DNA from: Flavobacteriia bacterium
GTDB taxonomy: Bacteria; Bacteroidota; Bacteroidia; Flavobacteriales; Flavobacteriaceae
DNA: 64,000 nucleotides
Direction: 5' to 3'
Assembly (NCBI GenBank): GCA_009921175.1
Contig: RFYP01000002.1
Span: 1-64,000, forward strand
A program made the translations under genes and the position numbers. This document shows, in pieces, positions 27,638 to 37,439 of this stretch (positions are counted from its first letter, which is position 1; every line of letters begins with the position of its first letter). The notes beneath the pieces are model-generated. The model did no database searches. It saw only the letters and a program-made list of their open reading frames with translations, and had not been told where the DNA came from.

Positions 27638-28823
27638 TCAATACGGCTAAAGGGTTATTTTCATCCATTTCAATCGGGCTTGCTGGGGTCGAATCTAAGG
27701 ATCGACTGACACTCAAAATCATCCCTAGCGCGATACAGGTCATCCATGCCGAAGTTCCTCCACTACTAATCAGTGGTAGAGTTTGGCCCGTTACCGGGAA
27801 AACCTGTAACGCTACTCCGATATTGACAAAGGCTTGCAATACGATGGGGATACCAATACCCATAACCAATAGTTTAGCAAACGGGTGTGCCGCCTTATGG
27901 GCAATGACCACAATCCGAAACAACAACAATAGGTAGAGGACAATTAACAAGGTACCACCTACAATCCCCCATTCTTCAACAATAATGGCATAGATAAAAT
28001 CGGAGGAGCTTTGTGGTAAAAAGTTTTTCATCACACTTTTTCCCGCACCTACGCCCAGTATCCCTCCAGTCGCTACGGCAATTTTGGCGCGTTCGATTTG
28101 ATAATTTCCCGATGCCGCATCGCCTTGACTAAAATTTTCTATCCGATTGATCCAGGTATCGATGCGGTTGGGCACTACATTGGGAAAAGCTTTGGCCAAC
28201 AAAACAAATAACAAGCCCATACCCACGCCACTGGCCAAAATAGCAGCAAGGTATTTAATAGGGTATCCACTGATAAAAATCAATACTCCGGACATAAAAA
28301 ACAGCAAGGCTGCGGTCGAAAAGTTGGAGGGAAAAATAAGTAAGACCACCAGTAAAACTGGGAGCCATAGATAAAGAGCGGTACTTTTGAAAGTGGCCGA
28401 TTGCACTTTTCCTTTGGAGAGGTAATTGGCCAAATAGGTCAAAAGGGTTAGCGAGGCCAAGGTTGACGTCTGGAAACTCAACCCGATAAGCGGAATGCGA
28501 ATCCACCGGCTAGCATTGGCCCCTTCAATTACGGTACCTTGTGAGGCGGTATATAATAATAGTACAATGGACACCGGTAGCATCAGAATTGAAATCCCTT
28601 TAAAATAATGAAAGGGCACCCGATGAATCGCCAACATGAATCCAAAACCAAAAAGCATGATAAAAAAATGCTTGATCAAATAGCCCATAGGCGTACCCTT
28701 GCCCACGACATAGGCCAGGTTGGTGCTCGAACTGTAAACAGGTAAAAAAGAAAATACCGCAAGCAGTGCTATGATGCCCCACAAAACCCGATCTCCCTGA
28801 AAAAATGCAAAACCTGTTTTCAT
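27624..28823 (-). CDS. ftsW: SEDS peptidoglycan polymerase FtsW
   Basis: Septal glycan polymerase working with the transpeptidase FtsI. 399 residues with about ten membrane segments and the family motifs GANASRWI, YQIERAKIAVATGGILGVG, SDFIYAIIVEEWGI and PLISSGGTSAW. Position between murD and murG in a division operon separates it from RodA. Confidence 0.94.
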   Translation of the reverse strand: MKTGFAFFQGDRVLWGIIALLAVFSFLPVYSSSTNLAYVVGKGTPMGYLIKHFFIMLFGFGFMLAIHRVPFHYFKGISILMLPVSIVLLLYTASQGTVIEGANASRWIRIPLIGLSFQTSTLASLTLLTYLANYLSKGKVQSATFKSTALYLWLPVLLVVLLIFPSNFSTAALLFFMSGVLIFISGYPIKYLAAILASGVGMGLLFVLLAKAFPNVVPNRIDTWINRIENFSQGDAASGNYQIERAKIAVATGGILGVGAGKSVMKNFLPQSSSDFIYAIIVEEWGIVGGTLLIVLYLLLLFRIVVIAHKAAHPFAKLLVMGIGIPIVLQAFVNIGVALQVFPVTGQTLPLISSGGTSAWMTCIALGMILSVSRSLDSTPASPIEMDENNPLAVLSETV

Positions 28824-28829
28824 CTTTAT

Positions 28830-30170
28830 CTATAAATTTCTTACGGCTGCTTTAAATTGATTTCCACGGTCTTCATAATTCTTAAAAAGGTCAAAACTTG
28901 CACAGGCCGGAGAGAGCAATACATTGTCCTTTTTTTCGGCAATTTTACGGGCAATCTTTACCGCCTCAGTTACCGAAGTGGTTTCGACCATGATCTCAAC
29001 AATGGGCTGAAAGGCCTCAAATAGTTTTTGATTGTCCACCCCCAAACAGATGATTGCTTTTATTTTTTCATGCACCAAGGGCAACAATGCGCTGTAATCA
29101 TTGCCTTTGTCCACTCCACCAACAATCCATACGGTTGGGGCATCCATACATTCGAGGGCATAATAGGTCGCGTTGACGTTGGTGGCTTTTGAATCGTTGA
29201 TGTAACGTACATTTTGAATGGTCAGCACCGGCTCTAAGCGGTGAGGCACCCCCTTGAATGTAGCGAGGCTTTGACGAATACTTTCTTTACTAACTTTAAA
29301 TAGGTCGGCTACTGTGGCCGCAGCCATGGCGTTGAGTAGATTGTGTCTACCTTGTAGGGAAAAGGCGTTGGTGGGTATCATTTTTTGGTCGTTTTCGTGT
29401 ATAATGTGTAAGGCATCTTCTTGATGTGTGGTATAGGGTTTGGGCATTTCGGATGTAAACCCAAAAGCGTGAATTTTGGCCGCGGTTTGATGGGCAAATA
29501 GCGCCTCTTTTAGAACGGCATCGTCTGCGTTAAAAAGCAACATGTTTTTGGAGGTTTGGTTTTTGGTAATTTTAAGTTTGGCGGCGATATACTGCTGAAA
29601 ATCGTAGTTATAACGGTCCAAATGATCGGGTGTGATATTGGTGATTACTGCAATATGGGGTTGAAACGTATGTATGTCATCCAATTGAAAACTGCTTATT
29701 TCGAGTACATACACCTCAAACTGTTCTTCGGCAACTTGTTGGGCAAAACTATAACCCACATTTCCTCCCAAACCGACATTTAAACCGGCTTTTTTAAGCA
29801 AATGATACGTCAACATCGCCGTAGTGGTTTTGCCATTGCTCCCCGTAATGCCGATGATTAGCGCATCGGTAAACTTGGCCGCAAATTCGATTTCGGATAG
29901 TATGGGACAATTCTGTTCCCTAAAATTGCTAAGTATGGGTGCATTGCTGGGAATACCCGGACTCTTGACCACCCATTGGACATTTTGCATTTTGTCTATG
30001 CTGTGTTGGGTTTCTTCCCAATCGATTTGGTATTGATCCAACAACTTTTTAGTAGCCGTATCTATGGTCGAAGCATCGGAGACAAAAACGTCCATACCCT
30101 GCTTTTTGGCCAATAGCGCGGCACCTACTCCACTTATTCCTGCACCCAATACGACTCCTCGTTCTTTCAT
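28830..30170 (-). CDS. murD: UDP-N-acetylmuramoylalanine--D-glutamate ligase
   Basis: Adds D-glutamate to UDP-MurNAc-L-Ala. 446 residues: VVLGAGISGVGAALLAK at the N-terminus, P-loop IIGITGSNGKTTTAML, LEISSFQLDDI and YINDSKATNVNATYYAL. The track begins at 30227 inside mraY; ATG 30168-30170 overlaps the mraY stop as TAATG and matches the family N-terminus ([11 protein letters not shown]). Confidence 0.96.
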   Translation of the reverse strand: MKERGVVLGAGISGVGAALLAKKQGMDVFVSDASTIDTATKKLLDQYQIDWEETQHSIDKMQNVQWVVKSPGIPSNAPILSNFREQNCPILSEIEFAAKFTDALIIGITGSNGKTTTAMLTYHLLKKAGLNVGLGGNVGYSFAQQVAEEQFEVYVLEISSFQLDDIHTFQPHIAVITNITPDHLDRYNYDFQQYIAAKLKITKNQTSKNMLLFNADDAVLKEALFAHQTAAKIHAFGFTSEMPKPYTTHQEDALHIIHENDQKMIPTNAFSLQGRHNLLNAMAAATVADLFKVSKESIRQSLATFKGVPHRLEPVLTIQNVRYINDSKATNVNATYYALECMDAPTVWIVGGVDKGNDYSALLPLVHEKIKAIICLGVDNQKLFEAFQPIVEIMVETTSVTEAVKIARKIAEKKDNVLLSPACASFDLFKNYEDRGNQFKAAVRNL

Positions 30171-31390
30171 TATCTGATTTTTAGGGTTACAATGGATAGT
30201 ACGGCCAACAAGATGCCCATGATCCAAAATCGAGCGACAATCTTACTTTCGTGAAAGCCTTTTTTCTGGTAATGATGGTGCAGAGGTGCCATCAACAACA
30301 GGCGTTTACCGCTACCTGTTTTTCTTCGGGTATATTTAAAATACCCCACTTGCAGGGCCACTGAGAGGTTTTCGATGACAAAAATTCCACATAAAACAGG
30401 AATCAAAAGTTCTTTACGAACTATGATCGCAATCACGGCTATCAGGGCGCCTATGGTCAAACTACCGGTATCGCCCATAAATACCGAAGCAGGATAGGTA
30501 TTGTACCACAAAAAACCAATCAAAGCCCCTAAAAAGGCCGCTACAAAAATGGTGATTTCGCCCGCGCGGGGAATAAACATGATGTTGAGGTAGTCTGCAA
30601 AAATGACATTTCCCGAGACCCAGGCAAAAATTCCTAACGAAAAGACCATGATGGCCGAACTGCCTGCGGCTAAACCGTCAATGCCATCGGTGAGATTGGC
30701 CCCGTTGGAAACCGCAGTGGTGATAAAAACCACGATAGGAATAAACAACAGCCACGCCCATTGGTAGGCCTCATTGTCTGAAGTAGGCAACAATGCAGTA
30801 TAGTCAAATTCATTATTCTTTAATAAGGGGATTGTGGTGATCAACGATTTTTCTTCTGCTCCAAAAAGTGAAGCATCCGGGTTTTGTGCTTGCACGGCTT
30901 GTGGCACTTCTTGACGCACAGTCACCTCGGGATGAAGATACAGCACACCACCGATGACACAGCCCAAAATAATTTGACCAATAATTTTAAAAACGCCTTT
31001 GAGCCCCTTTTTGTCTTTTTTGAAAATCTTGATATAGTCATCAACCCAGCCGATGGTTCCCATCCAAAGCGTCGTGAAAATCAATAATTGGATGTAGATG
31101 TTGGTCAGGTCAGCGATTAACAGGACAGGCAAAAGGGTCCCCAAAATTATCATGATTCCCCCCATGGTCGGTGTTCCGGCTTTTTCCATTTGTCCGTCTA
31201 AGCCAAGATCACGAATGGACTCACCCACCTGATTTTTGCGAAGTTGCTCTATGATTTTTCGGCCAAAAAGGAGCACAAACAACAGGGAACCAGTCACAGC
31301 AAACAAGGCTCTAAAAGACAAAAAACCAAACAAGCCCGCGCCGGGGATGTCGTAAAAGTTTTGGAGGTAGTCAAACAAATGGTAGAGCAT
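30170..31390 (-). CDS. mraY: Phospho-MurNAc-pentapeptide translocase
   Basis: Transfers phospho-MurNAc-pentapeptide to undecaprenyl phosphate, giving lipid I, in the inner membrane. 406 residues, about ten membrane helices. Motifs: [19 protein letters not shown] (catalytic Asp pair), [20 protein letters not shown] and [12 protein letters not shown] periplasmic or cytoplasmic insert of about 60 residues ([11 protein letters not shown] to [12 protein letters not shown]) is the longer loop found in Bacteroidota MraY. Coupled to murD by TAATG. Confidence 0.96.
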   Translation of the reverse strand: MLYHLFDYLQNFYDIPGAGLFGFLSFRALFAVTGSLLFVLLFGRKIIEQLRKNQVGESIRDLGLDGQMEKAGTPTMGGIMIILGTLLPVLLIADLTNIYIQLLIFTTLWMGTIGWVDDYIKIFKKDKKGLKGVFKIIGQIILGCVIGGVLYLHPEVTVRQEVPQAVQAQNPDASLFGAEEKSLITTIPLLKNNEFDYTALLPTSDNEAYQWAWLLFIPIVVFITTAVSNGANLTDGIDGLAAGSSAIMVFSLGIFAWVSGNVIFADYLNIMFIPRAGEITIFVAAFLGALIGFLWYNTYPASVFMGDTGSLTIGALIAVIAIIVRKELLIPVLCGIFVIENLSVALQVGYFKYTRRKTGSGKRLLLMAPLHHHYQKKGFHESKIVARFWIMGILLAVLSIVTLKIR

Positions 31391-31391
31391 G

Positions 31392-32852
31392 TCAGTCTTT
31401 TTTTAGAAAGATGGTTTGGGCAATTTTATAATCGTCAAAAGGATGGCGTTCTCCTTTAATCTCCTGATAGGTCTCGTGGCCTTTACCGGCAATCAGTATA
31501 ACATCTTTGGGCTGCGAAAGATGATGCGCAACATTGAGGGCCTCGCGGCGGGAAACCACATTGAGCACCTTCTTATAATCTTCGGGAGCAACCCCGGCCA
31601 CCATTTGTTTAATGATCAACTCAGGGTCTTCGTCTCGGGGATTGTCTGAGGTAAAAATGACTTTGTTGCTGTACTTAGCGGCAATCTCTCCCATGAGTGG
31701 ACGCTTTTCACGGTCTCGGTTTCCACCGCATCCCACAACAGTAATCAACGATTCGTTGTTGGTTCGGATTTTATTGATGGTTTGTAAAACGTTTTCTAGG
31801 GCATCGGGAGTGTGGCAATAATCAACCACAACGACTACTTTGTCCGGTGATTCAAAAGTTTGAAAACGCCCCGCCACATTTTGTAATTTACTCACGTACT
31901 GTAGCAAGTCCATACGGTCTAATCCCATCAAAAGCCCACAACCATAGACGGCTAGTAAATTGGCTGCATTAAAAGATCCTACCAAGGTAGTCCACACCTC
32001 GGTATTGTCCATTTTTAATAACATTCCTTGAAACTGATTCTCCAAAACAGCCCCTTGGAAATCGGCATAATTCTGCAGGGCATAACTGTACTTTTTGGCT
32101 GGGGTGTTTTGAAGCATAAAAGCCCCGTTTTTGTCATCCCAATTCACCAAGGCAAATGCGGAAGCGGGCAATTGGTCAAAAAATCGTTTTTTGACATCCC
32201 GATATTCGGCAAAGCTTCCGTGATAATCCAGATGATCGTGAGTTAAATTGGTAAAAATTCCCCCGCTAAAATGAAGCCCTGTCGTTCGTTCTTGATCGAT
32301 ACCATGTGAGGACACTTCCATAAAACAATGGCTGACACCCCCCTCGACCATCGCATGTAAATGTTTGTTAATCACCATAGGGTCGGGTGTGGTGTGCGTT
32401 GCAAGGTATTCTTGGTCCAAATAGGTGATGGCTACCGTGGAGATCAATCCGGTTTTATGGCCGGCATAGCTAAAAACCTTGGACAACAAGCTGGTGACTG
32501 TGGTTTTCCCATTGGTACCGGTAACGCCTACTAATTCGAGTTTTTTAGACGGGTTGTCATAAAAATTAGCAGCCATGATACTCAATGCCTTATGTGCATT
32601 GTCCACTTGAATCACGACTTGTTCATCGGCAAGACCGGTAGGAATGTCTTCAACAACGACTGCAACGGCGCCCTTCTCAATAGCCTTGGAAATAAAGTCA
32701 TGCCCATCGACCTGGGTGCCTTTTAGGGCTACAAATACAGCCCCCTCTTTCACCGCTCTTGAGTCAAAACAAACCGTTGTAATCGGTGTTTTGATATTCC
32801 CTATAGTCGCCTCTAAAGGAACGCGGTACAAAATATCTTGTAGTGTTTTCAT
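31392..32852 (-). CDS. murE: UDP-MurNAc-L-Ala-D-Glu:meso-diaminopimelate ligase
   Basis: Adds the third amino acid of the stem peptide. 486 residues with P-loop [20 protein letters not shown] and [15 protein letters not shown]. The motif DNPR ([12 protein letters not shown], near residue 410) marks meso-diaminopimelate specificity rather than lysine. It overlaps ftsI by 4 bases (ATGA) and precedes mraY by one base. murF, normally the next step, is absent from this cluster. Confidence 0.96.
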   Translation of the reverse strand: MKTLQDILYRVPLEATIGNIKTPITTVCFDSRAVKEGAVFVALKGTQVDGHDFISKAIEKGAVAVVVEDIPTGLADEQVVIQVDNAHKALSIMAANFYDNPSKKLELVGVTGTNGKTTVTSLLSKVFSYAGHKTGLISTVAITYLDQEYLATHTTPDPMVINKHLHAMVEGGVSHCFMEVSSHGIDQERTTGLHFSGGIFTNLTHDHLDYHGSFAEYRDVKKRFFDQLPASAFALVNWDDKNGAFMLQNTPAKKYSYALQNYADFQGAVLENQFQGMLLKMDNTEVWTTLVGSFNAANLLAVYGCGLLMGLDRMDLLQYVSKLQNVAGRFQTFESPDKVVVVVDYCHTPDALENVLQTINKIRTNNESLITVVGCGGNRDREKRPLMGEIAAKYSNKVIFTSDNPRDEDPELIIKQMVAGVAPEDYKKVLNVVSRREALNVAHHLSQPKDVILIAGKGHETYQEIKGERHPFDDYKIAQTIFLKKD

Positions 32853-34843
32853 GAGAGTTTAAGCGTTACTTTAGCGATGGTTTGCAATTCGGTTCCGGGC
32901 TTGATTGACTGTTGAGTGACCTTGCCTTTTCCGATCAACTCGACTTCGATTCCCCACTGTTCCAAGAGTTGTAAAGCCGACCGAGGGTCTAGGCCCTGGA
33001 GATTGGGCATCACGGAGTTTTCGGTTGAAACTTCTAGGGACTGTTTACCCCCTAGTTGGCCCAGTGATTGGCGGGGAACAGTGACCTCTACCGGGGTGCT
33101 GTTGTATATTTTTTTAGCGATTTTTTTAAAAACCGGAGCGGCTACAGTGGCCCCATAATAGCCTTTCTTTTTATTGGGACGATGAATTACAACGATACAA
33201 GAATACTTGGGTTTTTCGGCCGGAAAATAACCAACAAAACTAGATACATACTGCACATCGTCTGTCGTATAATCCACCTGACAGGTACCTGTTTTACCCG
33301 CCATAGAGAGTTGTTCATCTTTGATACCATGAGCCGTTCCCCATTTTTTGTCCACCACATTAAACATCATTTTTTTTACGGCCGTCAGGGTGGACTTTGA
33401 GCAAATCGATGGATTGAGAATTTGGGGAGAAAAACTTTGTTCGGGGGCAGCACCTAGGTTGCTGATTTTATGAATAAACTGGGGCTTAACCATGACACCA
33501 TCATTGGCGATGGCGTTGTAAAACGTCAAGGTTTGCAAGGGGGTTAGTGCCACGCCGTAGCCGTAGGCCATCCAGGGCAAGTCTAGCCCATCCCAATCAG
33601 CATCTGTGGGGTACGGAATTTTGGGGATCGCCTCGCCTTTGATGTCGATTTTCAAGGGTTTGTCGAGCCCCATGTGATAGAGTCGGTCCACAAACTTTTG
33701 AGGGTTATCACCATAATTTTCGGTGATGATTTTAACCATACCGGTATTGGATGATACCTCAAATACTTCGGCAGCTGTCAGCGTTCCATAGCCGCCGCGT
33801 TTAGAATCTTTTACTTTATATTTTCCAAAAAATTTCAACTCCCCCTTACCGGTCTCTACTAAGGTTTCTTCTTGGACAACATCGTCTTCCAGTGCAGCGA
33901 CCATGGCCATAAGCTTAAAGGTAGAACCCGGTTCATGGGCTTCGCCCACCGCATAATTGAGTTTTTCGTAATAGGTGCCTTCTGAAGTTCTACCCAAATT
34001 GGCCACAGCTTTTACGGCCCCGGTTTGGGTTTCCATGACCACCGCCGTGCCATGATCGGCTTCAAAGGCTTCGAGTTGGGCCAAAAGCGCATTATGGGCC
34101 ACATCCTGAATATTGATATTAAGGGTGGTGTGGATATCAAAACCGGCAGTGGGTTCTTTTTCGTTGCTATCATTGATGGGTTTCCATTGGCCATTGGCGA
34201 TTTTTTGCTTGAGTCTTCGGCCTTCATCTCCTCGAAGGTATTGACTGTAAGCCCCCTCTAGGCCTACGCGTAGATAACTGCCGTCGGCATCTTGCATTTC
34301 ATAGCCTACCGTCCGTTCGGCAACTTTTCCCAGTGGGTGTTCTCGGATGATGTTTTGTTCAACGATAAGGCCACCTTTATAGATGGGTTGATTAAACAGG
34401 GGTAGTGCTTTAATTTTTTTATACTGGCTATAGGTGAGGTTTTTGGCAACAAGCAGGTAACGATTTTGTTGTTGTTTTGCCCGATCAAACTTTTGGAGGA
34501 TGTCCTCTTTGGCTTGTCCAATGATTTGTGCAAGTCCAAGCGCCATGGCTTCACGATGCGCCTGGTATAGGGCTGTGGCGGGTACTTTGGCGTCCCATCG
34601 CAATTCGAAGCGCGGAACCGATGTAGCCAAAATACTCCCGTCATCAGCATATACATTTCCTCGGCTGGGTTCGAGCTTTACATTTTTTACGGTACGCTGC
34701 AAAGCGATTTGCTGGTAATGCTCTCCCTGTACTGTATGAATATACAGGAGCTTTCCGATGAGGACAAAAGCCAACAAACCGAGGACAATTCCTACTAAAT
34801 AGGTCCGGTTCATTATTTTTTTAAGCAATTGAGCATCCATCAT
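32849..34843 (-). CDS. ftsI: Septal peptidoglycan transpeptidase FtsI (PBP3) with PASTA domain
   Basis: Class B penicillin-binding protein that cross-links septal murein. 664 residues: cytoplasmic tail, one membrane segment (YLVGIVLGLLAFVLIGKLLYI), dimerisation domain, transpeptidase domain with EPGSTFKLM (SxxK), VSSNTG (SxN) and AGKTGTCQ (KTG), and a C-terminal PASTA repeat (VMPNLQGLDPRSALQLLEQWG) typical of Bacteroidota FtsI. ATG 34843 overlaps the ftsL stop; a start at the next ATG is equally possible. Confidence 0.95.
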   Translation of the reverse strand: MMDAQLLKKIMNRTYLVGIVLGLLAFVLIGKLLYIHTVQGEHYQQIALQRTVKNVKLEPSRGNVYADDGSILATSVPRFELRWDAKVPATALYQAHREAMALGLAQIIGQAKEDILQKFDRAKQQQNRYLLVAKNLTYSQYKKIKALPLFNQPIYKGGLIVEQNIIREHPLGKVAERTVGYEMQDADGSYLRVGLEGAYSQYLRGDEGRRLKQKIANGQWKPINDSNEKEPTAGFDIHTTLNINIQDVAHNALLAQLEAFEADHGTAVVMETQTGAVKAVANLGRTSEGTYYEKLNYAVGEAHEPGSTFKLMAMVAALEDDVVQEETLVETGKGELKFFGKYKVKDSKRGGYGTLTAAEVFEVSSNTGMVKIITENYGDNPQKFVDRLYHMGLDKPLKIDIKGEAIPKIPYPTDADWDGLDLPWMAYGYGVALTPLQTLTFYNAIANDGVMVKPQFIHKISNLGAAPEQSFSPQILNPSICSKSTLTAVKKMMFNVVDKKWGTAHGIKDEQLSMAGKTGTCQVDYTTDDVQYVSSFVGYFPAEKPKYSCIVVIHRPNKKKGYYGATVAAPVFKKIAKKIYNSTPVEVTVPRQSLGQLGGKQSLEVSTENSVMPNLQGLDPRSALQLLEQWGIEVELIGKGKVTQQSIKPGTELQTIAKVTLKLS

Positions 34844-35145
34844 TTCACGATAATTTTAACCGGTGGCTTGGTGGCGGGCTTAACCCCTCGATCACGAAGT
34901 TGGGCAATGATTTTACTTTCCATTTTGCGTTCCATCAGTTGGGAGCGCCCCTCTATAAATTGACTTTTAAGGGATTTGATTTCATCGTTAAGTTGTGCAA
35001 TTCGAAAAATTTTACCGTCAGCACTGTGGCCACTGCCAATCATGATCAAGGCCAATGTTGAAAGGAAAATGATCATCCGCCAATTTTTAAAAGCACCTTC
35101 CTTGACGAGAAAATCAATGTTCAATAAAGCGATGATTTTTTTCAT
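34840..35145 (-). CDS. ftsL: FtsL-like cell division protein
   Basis: Small bitopic protein of 101 residues with a single membrane segment (MIIFLSTLALIMIGSGHS) followed by a coiled-coil stretch (IAQLNDEIKSLKSQFIEGRSQLMERKMES). Sequence similarity to E. coli FtsL is too low to see, but size, topology and position between rsmH and ftsI are diagnostic. It would pair with a FtsB-like protein encoded elsewhere. Overlaps both neighbours by 4 bases. Confidence 0.85.
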   Translation of the reverse strand: MKKIIALLNIDFLVKEGAFKNWRMIIFLSTLALIMIGSGHSADGKIFRIAQLNDEIKSLKSQFIEGRSQLMERKMESKIIAQLRDRGVKPATKPPVKIIVK

Positions 35146-36050
35146 AGGCGTTCGGCTATTCGGAGTTTGGCACTTCGTGCACGATTATTTAAATGGATTT
35201 CTTTCGAGCTAGGCACAATTAATTTTCCCACTGCCTTAAAAGGCACTTTTTTGCGACCATAAAGGTCGGTTGCACTTTCACCTTCAAAACAACCGTCGCG
35301 AACGTAGCGTTTGACCAAGCGATCTTCGAGTGAATGATAGGCAATACACACCAAGCGTCCATGGGGTTTGAGGATCTCAGTGGATTGCGCCAAAAAAGAA
35401 ACTAAGACTTCTAGTTCCTGATTCACCTCGATGCGGAGGGCCTGAAACACCTGAGCTACTCTTTTATTGAGGATATGCCCAGGGAAAAAGGGCTGTAAAA
35501 CACCTACTAAATCGGTTGTCGTGACCAAGGGTTGTTGTTGACGGGCTACATACAACGCATCGGCAATCGCTTTGGCGTTGGTCAATTCCCCATACAATCG
35601 AAAAATCTTTTGCAAGGCCTTGACATCATACGTATTTACGACTGTGGCAGCATCCAATGGCTGACTGGTATTCATTCGCATATCCAACGGTCCTTCCATA
35701 CGGGTCGAAAAGCCCCGATCTGCCGTATCAAACTGATAGGAAGACACACCAAAATCAGCCAATACACCATCGACTTGTTCGATTTGATAAAACTTTAAAA
35801 ATCGTTTTAGATGACTAAAATTCGCCTGAATCAAGGTAAATCTCGGATCTTCAATTTGGTTTTGCGCAGCGTCTGCATCTTGGTCAAAAGCCAACAAACG
35901 GCCGTCCTCATTTAGTTTTGCTAAAATAGCGCGCGAATGCCCGCCGCCGCCAAAAGTCACATCCACATAAACCCCGTTGGGACGTATCGCCAAACCAGCA
36001 ATCGCCTCCGAACACATAACCGGTTTATGATAGGCTGTCATCATTGGCAT
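35142..36050 (-). CDS. rsmH: 16S rRNA (cytosine(1402)-N4)-methyltransferase
   Basis: Methylates C1402 of 16S rRNA in the P site. 302 residues, with YHKPVMCSEAIAGL at the N-terminus, DVTFGGGGHSRAIL (SAM site), AFDQDADA, GVLADFGVSSYQFD and CIAYHSLEDRLVKRYV. Three ATG codons (36050, 36044, 36041) can serve; I keep the longest, which overlaps mraZ by 26 bases. Confidence 0.95.
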   Translation of the reverse strand: MPMMTAYHKPVMCSEAIAGLAIRPNGVYVDVTFGGGGHSRAILAKLNEDGRLLAFDQDADAAQNQIEDPRFTLIQANFSHLKRFLKFYQIEQVDGVLADFGVSSYQFDTADRGFSTRMEGPLDMRMNTSQPLDAATVVNTYDVKALQKIFRLYGELTNAKAIADALYVARQQQPLVTTTDLVGVLQPFFPGHILNKRVAQVFQALRIEVNQELEVLVSFLAQSTEILKPHGRLVCIAYHSLEDRLVKRYVRDGCFEGESATDLYGRKKVPFKAVGKLIVPSSKEIHLNNRARSAKLRIAERL

Positions 36051-36492
36051 CTCCCATTACTTCTTCGGCTAATGCAGCAAAATCTAAAGTGGCTGCATCG
36101 ATGGCTGCTTCGTAATTGTCTTTGTCCCACAACTCCAAAATATTGACCGCTGAGGAAATCACAATTTGTTTTTTCATGGCTGCATGCACAACCAAGTCTT
36201 TGGGAATCAATAGACGACCCGAAGCATCGATTTCGACCAACTTTACCCCGGCCGTAAAACGCCGGATAAAGTCGTTATTTTTCTTGTTGAAGCGGTTCAA
36301 TTTATTGACACGCTCCATCAAAGCTTCCCATTCTTTGAGGGGATACAATTCTAAACAACGGTTAAAAACTGCACGTTTAAGGACAAAACCATCTTGCATC
36401 TGCGCCGCCAGTTGCTTCTTCAACGCCACCGGAATCATGATCCGGCCTTTGGTGTCGGCTTTGCATTCATATGTCCCTATAAAATGTTGCAC
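36025..36492 (-). CDS. mraZ: Transcriptional regulator MraZ
   Basis: AbrB-like DNA-binding protein, first gene of the dcw operon; in E. coli it represses its own promoter by binding short repeats. 155 residues with two swapped-hairpin domains: GTYECKADTKGRIMIP and EIDASGRLLIPKDL. The start is GTG at 36492; an in-frame TAA lies three codons upstream, so no other start is available. Three direct repeats upstream are its likely target. Confidence 0.93.
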   Translation of the reverse strand: MQHFIGTYECKADTKGRIMIPVALKKQLAAQMQDGFVLKRAVFNRCLELYPLKEWEALMERVNKLNRFNKKNNDFIRRFTAGVKLVEIDASGRLLIPKDLVVHAAMKKQIVISSAVNILELWDKDNYEAAIDAATLDFAALAEEVMGDANDDSLS

Positions 36493-36516
36493 CCGTGATT
36501 ATGAATTAGTTAGTAC

Positions 36517-36524
36517 CAAATATA
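36517..36524 (-). promoter_or_regulatory. -7 element of the mraZ/dcw promoter
   Basis: TATATTTG on the minus strand, 24 bases before the mraZ GTG. No TTG lies 17-23 bases upstream; the MraZ-box repeats occupy that place. Confidence 0.6.
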
Positions 36525-36530
36525 AAATTA

Positions 36531-36560
36531 TTTTACCACATTTTACCACTTAATACCACT
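36531..36560 (-). promoter_or_regulatory. Predicted MraZ-binding repeats (operator of the dcw operon)
   Basis: On the minus strand three exact 10-bp spaced units read AGTGGTATTA, AGTGGTAAAA and TGTGGTAAAA; a fourth degenerate GTGGAAAAA lies at 36572-36581. MraZ of other bacteria binds GTGG or TGGG repeats at about 10-bp spacing upstream of its own gene, so this assignment follows from pattern and position. The array covers the -33 region. Confidence 0.75.
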
Positions 36561-36615
36561 TTGTTAATAACTTTTTCCACTCGTGTATCTAGACTTTCTA
36601 CCCCATGAAAGTATT

Positions 36616-36647
36616 TTGATATCCTAAATGGGAAATACCTATATTTG
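36616..36647 (+). promoter_or_regulatory. Promoter of the alpha/beta hydrolase-engB pair
   Basis: TTG (36616-36618), 21 bases, TATATTTG (36640-36647), 22 bases before the ATG at 36670. Confidence 0.55.
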
Positions 36648-36669
36648 CATTCATTGAAAGCACAATGAA

Positions 36670-37434
36670 ATGACTCAGGAACTGGTAGAGAAAGACGGTT
36701 TTAGGTATGTAGAAAAAGGCACCGGCCAACCGCTGATTATATTGCACGGTCTCATGGGTGGGCTGAGCAATTTTAAAGGAGTTTACGAACACTTTTCAGA
36801 AAAGAATTACCGGGTAATTATCCCCGAATTACCAGTCTATGACCTTCCGCTTCTCAAGACCACAGTCAAAGATTTTGCGCTTCACTTAGACAAGTTTATC
36901 CAGATGATGGCCCTTGACCAAGTCGTTCTGTTAGGCAATTCACTGGGTGGGCATATCGGTCTTTTGTACACCAAACTTTTTCCAGAAAAAGTGCGAGGAC
37001 TCATCATTACTGGTAGTTCAGGCCTATACGAAAATTCAATGGGAGATGGTTATCCCAAGCGGGGAGATTACAACTACATCAAGATGAAAAGCGAAGAGGT
37101 TTTTTATGACCCGAGTGTAGCAACCAAAGAAATTGTAGACGATGTCTATGAGACGGTCAATGACCGAAATAAATTGGTAAAAACTTTAGCCATCGCCAAA
37201 AGTGCCATTCGCCATAACATGGCCAAGGACTTACCCAAAATGAAAACCCCCACTGCCGTGATATGGGGCGCACAAGACTGTGTAACACCACCCAATGTGG
37301 CCGAAGAATTCGAAAAATTGCTTCCTAACGCTACCTTGTATTGGATTGACAAATGCGGACATGCGCCCATGATGGAACATCCTGATCGCTTTAACGAAAT
37401 CACCGAGCAGTGGCTTCAGGCCAATAATATCTAA
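36670..37434 (+). CDS. Alpha/beta-fold hydrolase
   Basis: 254-residue hydrolase with oxyanion motif LHGLMGG, nucleophile elbow GNSLGGH (Ser), catalytic Asp in WGAQDCVTPP and His in DKCGHAPMMEHP. No signal peptide, so cytoplasmic. The fold class covers esterases, lipases and C-C hydrolases and I cannot name the substrate. The gene precedes engB by 5 bases and is conserved beside it in many flavobacteria. An ATG at 36665 is followed by a stop and is not used. Confidence 0.85.
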   Translation: MTQELVEKDGFRYVEKGTGQPLIILHGLMGGLSNFKGVYEHFSEKNYRVIIPELPVYDLPLLKTTVKDFALHLDKFIQMMALDQVVLLGNSLGGHIGLLYTKLFPEKVRGLIITGSSGLYENSMGDGYPKRGDYNYIKMKSEEVFYDPSVATKEIVDDVYETVNDRNKLVKTLAIAKSAIRHNMAKDLPKMKTPTAVIWGAQDCVTPPNVAEEFEKLLPNATLYWIDKCGHAPMMEHPDRFNEITEQWLQANNI

Positions 37435-37439
37435 ATCCC

